This document shows, piece after piece, positions 60,501 through 64,000 of a DNA stretch of 64,000 bases (position 1 is its first letter; the number at the start of each line of letters is the position of its first letter). The notes under the pieces were generated by a model that saw only the letters and a program-made list of their open reading frames with translations, was not told where the DNA came from and searched no databases. The translations under genes and the position numbers were made by a program. The stretch comes from Closterium sp. NIES-65. Taxonomy: Eukaryota > Streptophyta > Zygnematophyceae > Desmidiales > Closteriaceae. The stretch is taken from positions 124,001-188,000 of the forward strand of contig CANXME010002553.1 of NCBI GenBank assembly GCA_948144175.1, given 5' to 3'.

Positions 60501-63500
60501 ATGGAATGCGGTAGAATGGGGCGGGGTGATGGAAAGCGGGAGAATGGGGCGGGGTGATGGAAAGAGTGAGAATGGGGCGGGGTGATGGAAAGCGGGAGAA
60601 TGGGGCGGGGTTATGGAAAGCGGGAGAATGGGGCGGGGTGATGGAAAGAGGGAGAATGGGGCGAAGTGATGGAAAGCGGGAGAATGGGGCGGGGTTATGG
60701 AGAGAGGGAGAATGGGGCGGGTTGATGGAAAGCGGGAGAATGGGGCGGGGTGATGGAAAGAGGGAGAATGGGGTGGGGTGATGGAAAGAGTGAGAATGGG
60801 GCGGGGTGATGGAAAGCGGGAGAATGGGGCGAGGTGTTGGAAAGCGGGAGAATGGGGCGGAGTGATGGAAAGCGGGAGAATGGGGCGAGGTGATGGAAAG
60901 CGGGAGAATGGGGCGGGGTGATGGAAATCGGGAGAATGGGGCGGGGTGATGGAAAGCGGGAGAATAAGGCAGGGTGATGGAAAGCGAGAGAATGGGGCGG
61001 GGTGATGGAAAACGGGAGAATGGGACGGGATGATGGAAAGTGGGAGAATTGGGCGGGGTTATGGATAGAGGGAGAATGGGGCGGGTTGATGGAAAGCGGG
61101 AGAATGGGGCGGGTGATGGAAAGAGGGAGAATGGGGCGGGGTGATGGAAAGCATGAGAATGGGGCGGGGTGATGGAAATCGGGAGAATGGGGTGGGGTTA
61201 TGGAAAGAGGGAGAATGGGGCGGGGTGACGGAAATCGGGAGAATGGGGCGGGGTGATGGAAAGCGGGAGAATGGGGTGGAGTGATGGAAAGCGGGAGAAT
61301 GGAGCGGGGTGATGGAAGGCGGGAGAATGGGGCGGGGTTATGGAAAGCGGGAGAATGGGGCGGGGTGATGGAATGCGGGAGAATGGGGGAGAATGGGGCG
61401 GGGTGATGGAAGGAGGGAGAATGGGGCGGGGTTATGGAAAGCGGGAGAATGGGGCGGGGTGATGGAATGCGGGAGAAAGCGGGAGAATGGGGCGGGGTGA
61501 TGGAAGGAGGGAGAATGAGGCGGGGTGATGGAAGGAGGGAGAATGGGGCGGGGTGATGGAAAGCGGGAGAATGGGGCGGGGTGATGGAAAGCGGGAGAAT
61601 GGGGTGGAGTGATGGAAAGCGGGAGAATGGGGTGGAGTGATGGAAAGTGGGAGAATGGGGTGGGTTGATGGAAAGCGGGAGAATGGGGCGGGGTGATGGA
61701 AAACGGGAGAATGGGGCGGGGTGATGGAAAGAGGGAGAAATGGGCGGGGTGATGGAAAGCGGGAGAATAGGGCGGGGTGATGGTAAGCGGGAGAACGGGG
61801 CGGGGTGATGGTAAGCGGGAGAACGGGGCGGGGTGATGGAAAGAGGGAGAATGGGGCAGGGTGATGGAAAGCGGGAGAATGTGGCGGGGTGATGGAAAGG
61901 GGGAGAATGGGGCGGGGTGATGGAAAGCGGGAGAATGGTGCGGGGTGATGGAAAGCGGGAGAATGGGGCGGGGTGATGGAAAGCGGGAGAATGGGGCGGG
62001 GTGATGGAAAGAGGGAGAATAGGGAGGGGTGATGGAAAGCGGGAGAATAGGGCGGGGTGATGGAAAGCGGGAGAATGGAGCGGGGTGATGGAAAGAGGGA
62101 GAATGGGACGGGGTGATGGAAAGCGGGAGAATGGGGCGGGGTGATGAAAAGCGGGAGAATGGGGCGGGGTGATGGAAAGCGAGAGAATGGGGCGGGGTGA
62201 TGGAATGAGGGAGAATGGGGCGGGGTGATGGAAAGCAAGAGAATGGGGCGGGGTGATGGAAGGCGGGAGAATGGGGTGGGGTGATGGAAAGCGGGAGAAC
62301 GGGGCGGGGTGATGGAAAGCGGGAGAATGGGGCGGGGTGATTGAAAGAGGGAGAATGGAGCGGGGTGATGGAAAGCGGGAGAATGGGGCGGGGTGATGGA
62401 AAGAGGGAGAATGGGGCGGGGTGATAGAAATCGGGAGAATGGGGCGGGGTGATGGAAAGAGGGGAGGATGGGGTGGGGTGATGGAACGTAAAAGAATGGG
62501 GCGGGGTGATGGAAAACAGGAGAATGGGACGGAATGATGGAAAGTGGGAGAATTGAGTGGGGTGATGGATAGAGGGAGAATGGGGAAGGGTGATGGAAAG
62601 AGGGAGAATGGGGCGGGGTGATGGAAAGCTGGAGAATGGGGCGGGGTGATGGAAAGCGGGAGAATGGGGCGGAGTTATGGAAAGCGGGAGAATGGGGCAG
62701 GGTGATGGAAAGCGGGAGAATGGGGCGGGTTGATGGAAAGCGGGAGAATGGGGCGGGGTGATGGAAAGCGGGAGAATGGGGCGGAGTGATGGAAAGCGGG
62801 AGAATGGGGCGGGGTGATGGAAAGAGGCGAGTGAATGGGGCGGGGTGATGGAAATCGGGAGAATGGGGCGGGGTGATGGAAAGAGGGAGAATGGGGCGGG
62901 GTGATAGAAAGAGGTAGAATGGGGCAGAGTGATGGAAAGCGAGAGAATGGGGCAGGGTGATGGAAACCGGGAGAATGGGGCGGGGTGATGGAAAGCGGGA
63001 GAATGGGGCGGGGTGATGGAAAGCGGGAGAATAGGGCGGGGTGATGGAAAGCGGGGGAATGGGGCGGGGTGATGGAAAGAGGGAGAATGGGGCGGGGTGA
63101 TGGAAAGAGGGAGAATGGGGCGGGGTGATGGAAAGCAGGAGAATGGGGCGGGGTGATAGAAAGCGGGAGAATGGGGCGGGCTGATGGAAAGCAGGAGAAT
63201 GGGGCGGGGTAATGGAAAGAGGGAGAATGGGGCGGGGTGATGGAAAGAGGGAGAATGGGGCGGGGTAATGGAAAGCGGGAGAATGGGGCGGGGTGATGGA
63301 GAGTGGCAGAATGGTGCGGGGTGATGGAAGGAGGGAGAATGGGGCGGGGTGATGGAAAGCAGGAGAATGGGGCAGGGTGATCGATAGCGGGAGAATGGGG
63401 CGGGGTGATGGAAAGCGGGAGAATGGGGCGGGGTGTTGGAAAGCGGGAGAATGGGACGGGGTGATGGAAAGTGGGAGAATGGGGCGGGGTGATGGAAAGC

Positions 63501-63519
63501 GGGAGAATGGGGCGGGGTG

Positions 63520-63960
63520 ATGGAAGGAGGGAGAATGGGGCGGGGTGATGGAAGGAGGGAGAATGGGTAGGGGTGATGGAAAGCGGGAGAATGGGGCAAG
63601 GTGATGGAAAGCGGGAGAATGGGGCGGGGTGATGGAAAGCGGAAGAATGGGTCGGGGTGATGGAAAGCGGGAGAATGGGGCGGGGTGATGGAAAGCGGGA
63701 GAATGGGGCGGGGTGATGGAAAGCGGGAGAATGGGGCGGAGTGATGGAAAGCGGGAGAATGGGGCGCGGTGATGGAAAGCGGGAGAATGAGGCGGAGAGA
63801 TGGAAAGCGGGAGAATGGGGCGGGGTGATGGAAAGCAGGAGAATGGGGCGGGGTGATGGAAGGAGGGAGAATGGGGCGGGGTGATGGAAGGAGGGAGAAT
63901 GGGTAGGGGTGATGGAAAGCGGGAGAATGGGGCAAGGTGATGGAAAGCGGGAGAATGGGG
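63520..63960 (+). repeat. 336-bp (12-monomer) duplication within Sat28
   Basis: The distinctive pair of GGAAGGAGGGAG monomers followed by AATGGGTAGGGGTG occurs near 63541 and again near 63881. The GGGGCAAGGTGATGG monomer follows in both. It lies at the window edge and may be part of a longer repeat. Confidence 0.75.
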
Positions 63961-64000
63961 CGGGGTGATGGAAAGCGGAAGAATGGGGCGGGGTGATGGA

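Larger units (their letters stand above)
46351..64000 (+). repeat. Sat28 array 3 (plus orientation, runs off the window)
   Basis: About 630 copies of the 28-bp monomer, G-rich strand on plus. Dominant variation is AAAGCGGG versus AAAGAGGG. Secondary variants are GGTGACGG, GGAGATGG, AATTGGGC, GGAGCGGGG and AATAAGGC. No gene is seen. The minus strand is stop-free over long stretches, giving Pro/Phe/His/Ser-rich frames of up to 865 codons (61338-63935), which I regard as artefacts. The array is cut by the window edge. Confidence 0.96.

Noticed and set aside
46312-63935. Many long minus-strand Pro/Phe/His/Ser-rich frames, including 46312-47538, 52882-55188, 59100-60488 and 61338-63935
   Set aside because: Same cause: the monomer lacks stops on this strand and its length is not a multiple of three, so all frames read alike. 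Start codons arise only from point variants.
29551-64000. GC-box (GGGGCGGGG) and near-E2F words (TCTCCCGC) as promoters
   Set aside because: They occur once per 28-bp monomer as part of the repeat, with no gene downstream. Treated as sequence coincidence.

Overview
The window is almost entirely satellite DNA from a eukaryote, with one Ty1/copia-type LTR retrotransposon embedded in it. I find no credible host gene, tRNA, rRNA or CRISPR array. The retrotransposon's primer-binding site (TGGTATCAGAGC directly after the 5' LTR) and its integrase-RT-RNase H order are typical of green-lineage Copia elements. Its GC-rich coding sequence, with a Gly/Ala/Glu/Pro-rich linker, recalls streptophyte algae such as Closterium. 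That placement is a guess from memory, not shown by the sequence. The long arrays of short monomers suggest pericentromeric, knob-like or other heterochromatic DNA.

Layout: (1) 1-2542, a 31-bp satellite (Sat31) reading on the minus strand. (2) 2543-29550, the same satellite on the plus strand, head-to-head with the first block and interrupted at 3540-8119 by the Copia copy. It carries nested higher-order duplications of about 496, 714, 806, 1,022 and 2,737 bp. (3) 29551-32480, a 28-bp GC-box-like satellite (Sat28) with its G-rich strand on plus. (4) 32481-34780, an island made of a short unique linker, a 30-bp hairpin satellite (Sat30), a second unique linker and an 8-bp minisatellite (Sat8). 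(5) 34781-36208, Sat28 in inverse orientation. (6) 36209-46350, a 16-bp satellite (Sat16) with a 2.3-2.4 kb tandem duplication. (7) 46351-64000, Sat28 again in plus orientation, with kilobase-scale internal repeats.

The many long reading frames here (up to about 865 codons, Pro/Phe/His/Ser-rich) are by-products of monomers that lack stop codons on one strand and whose length is not a multiple of three, so I do not call them genes. The points most worth a second look are: conserved hairpin stems with variation concentrated in the loop in Sat30; matching CpG-to-TpG/CpA variants in three unrelated satellites; strand-polarity switches of the G-quadruplex-prone Sat28; the shared edge motif bounding Sat30; and the Copia insertion, whose flanks still match a recurring Sat31 phrase.
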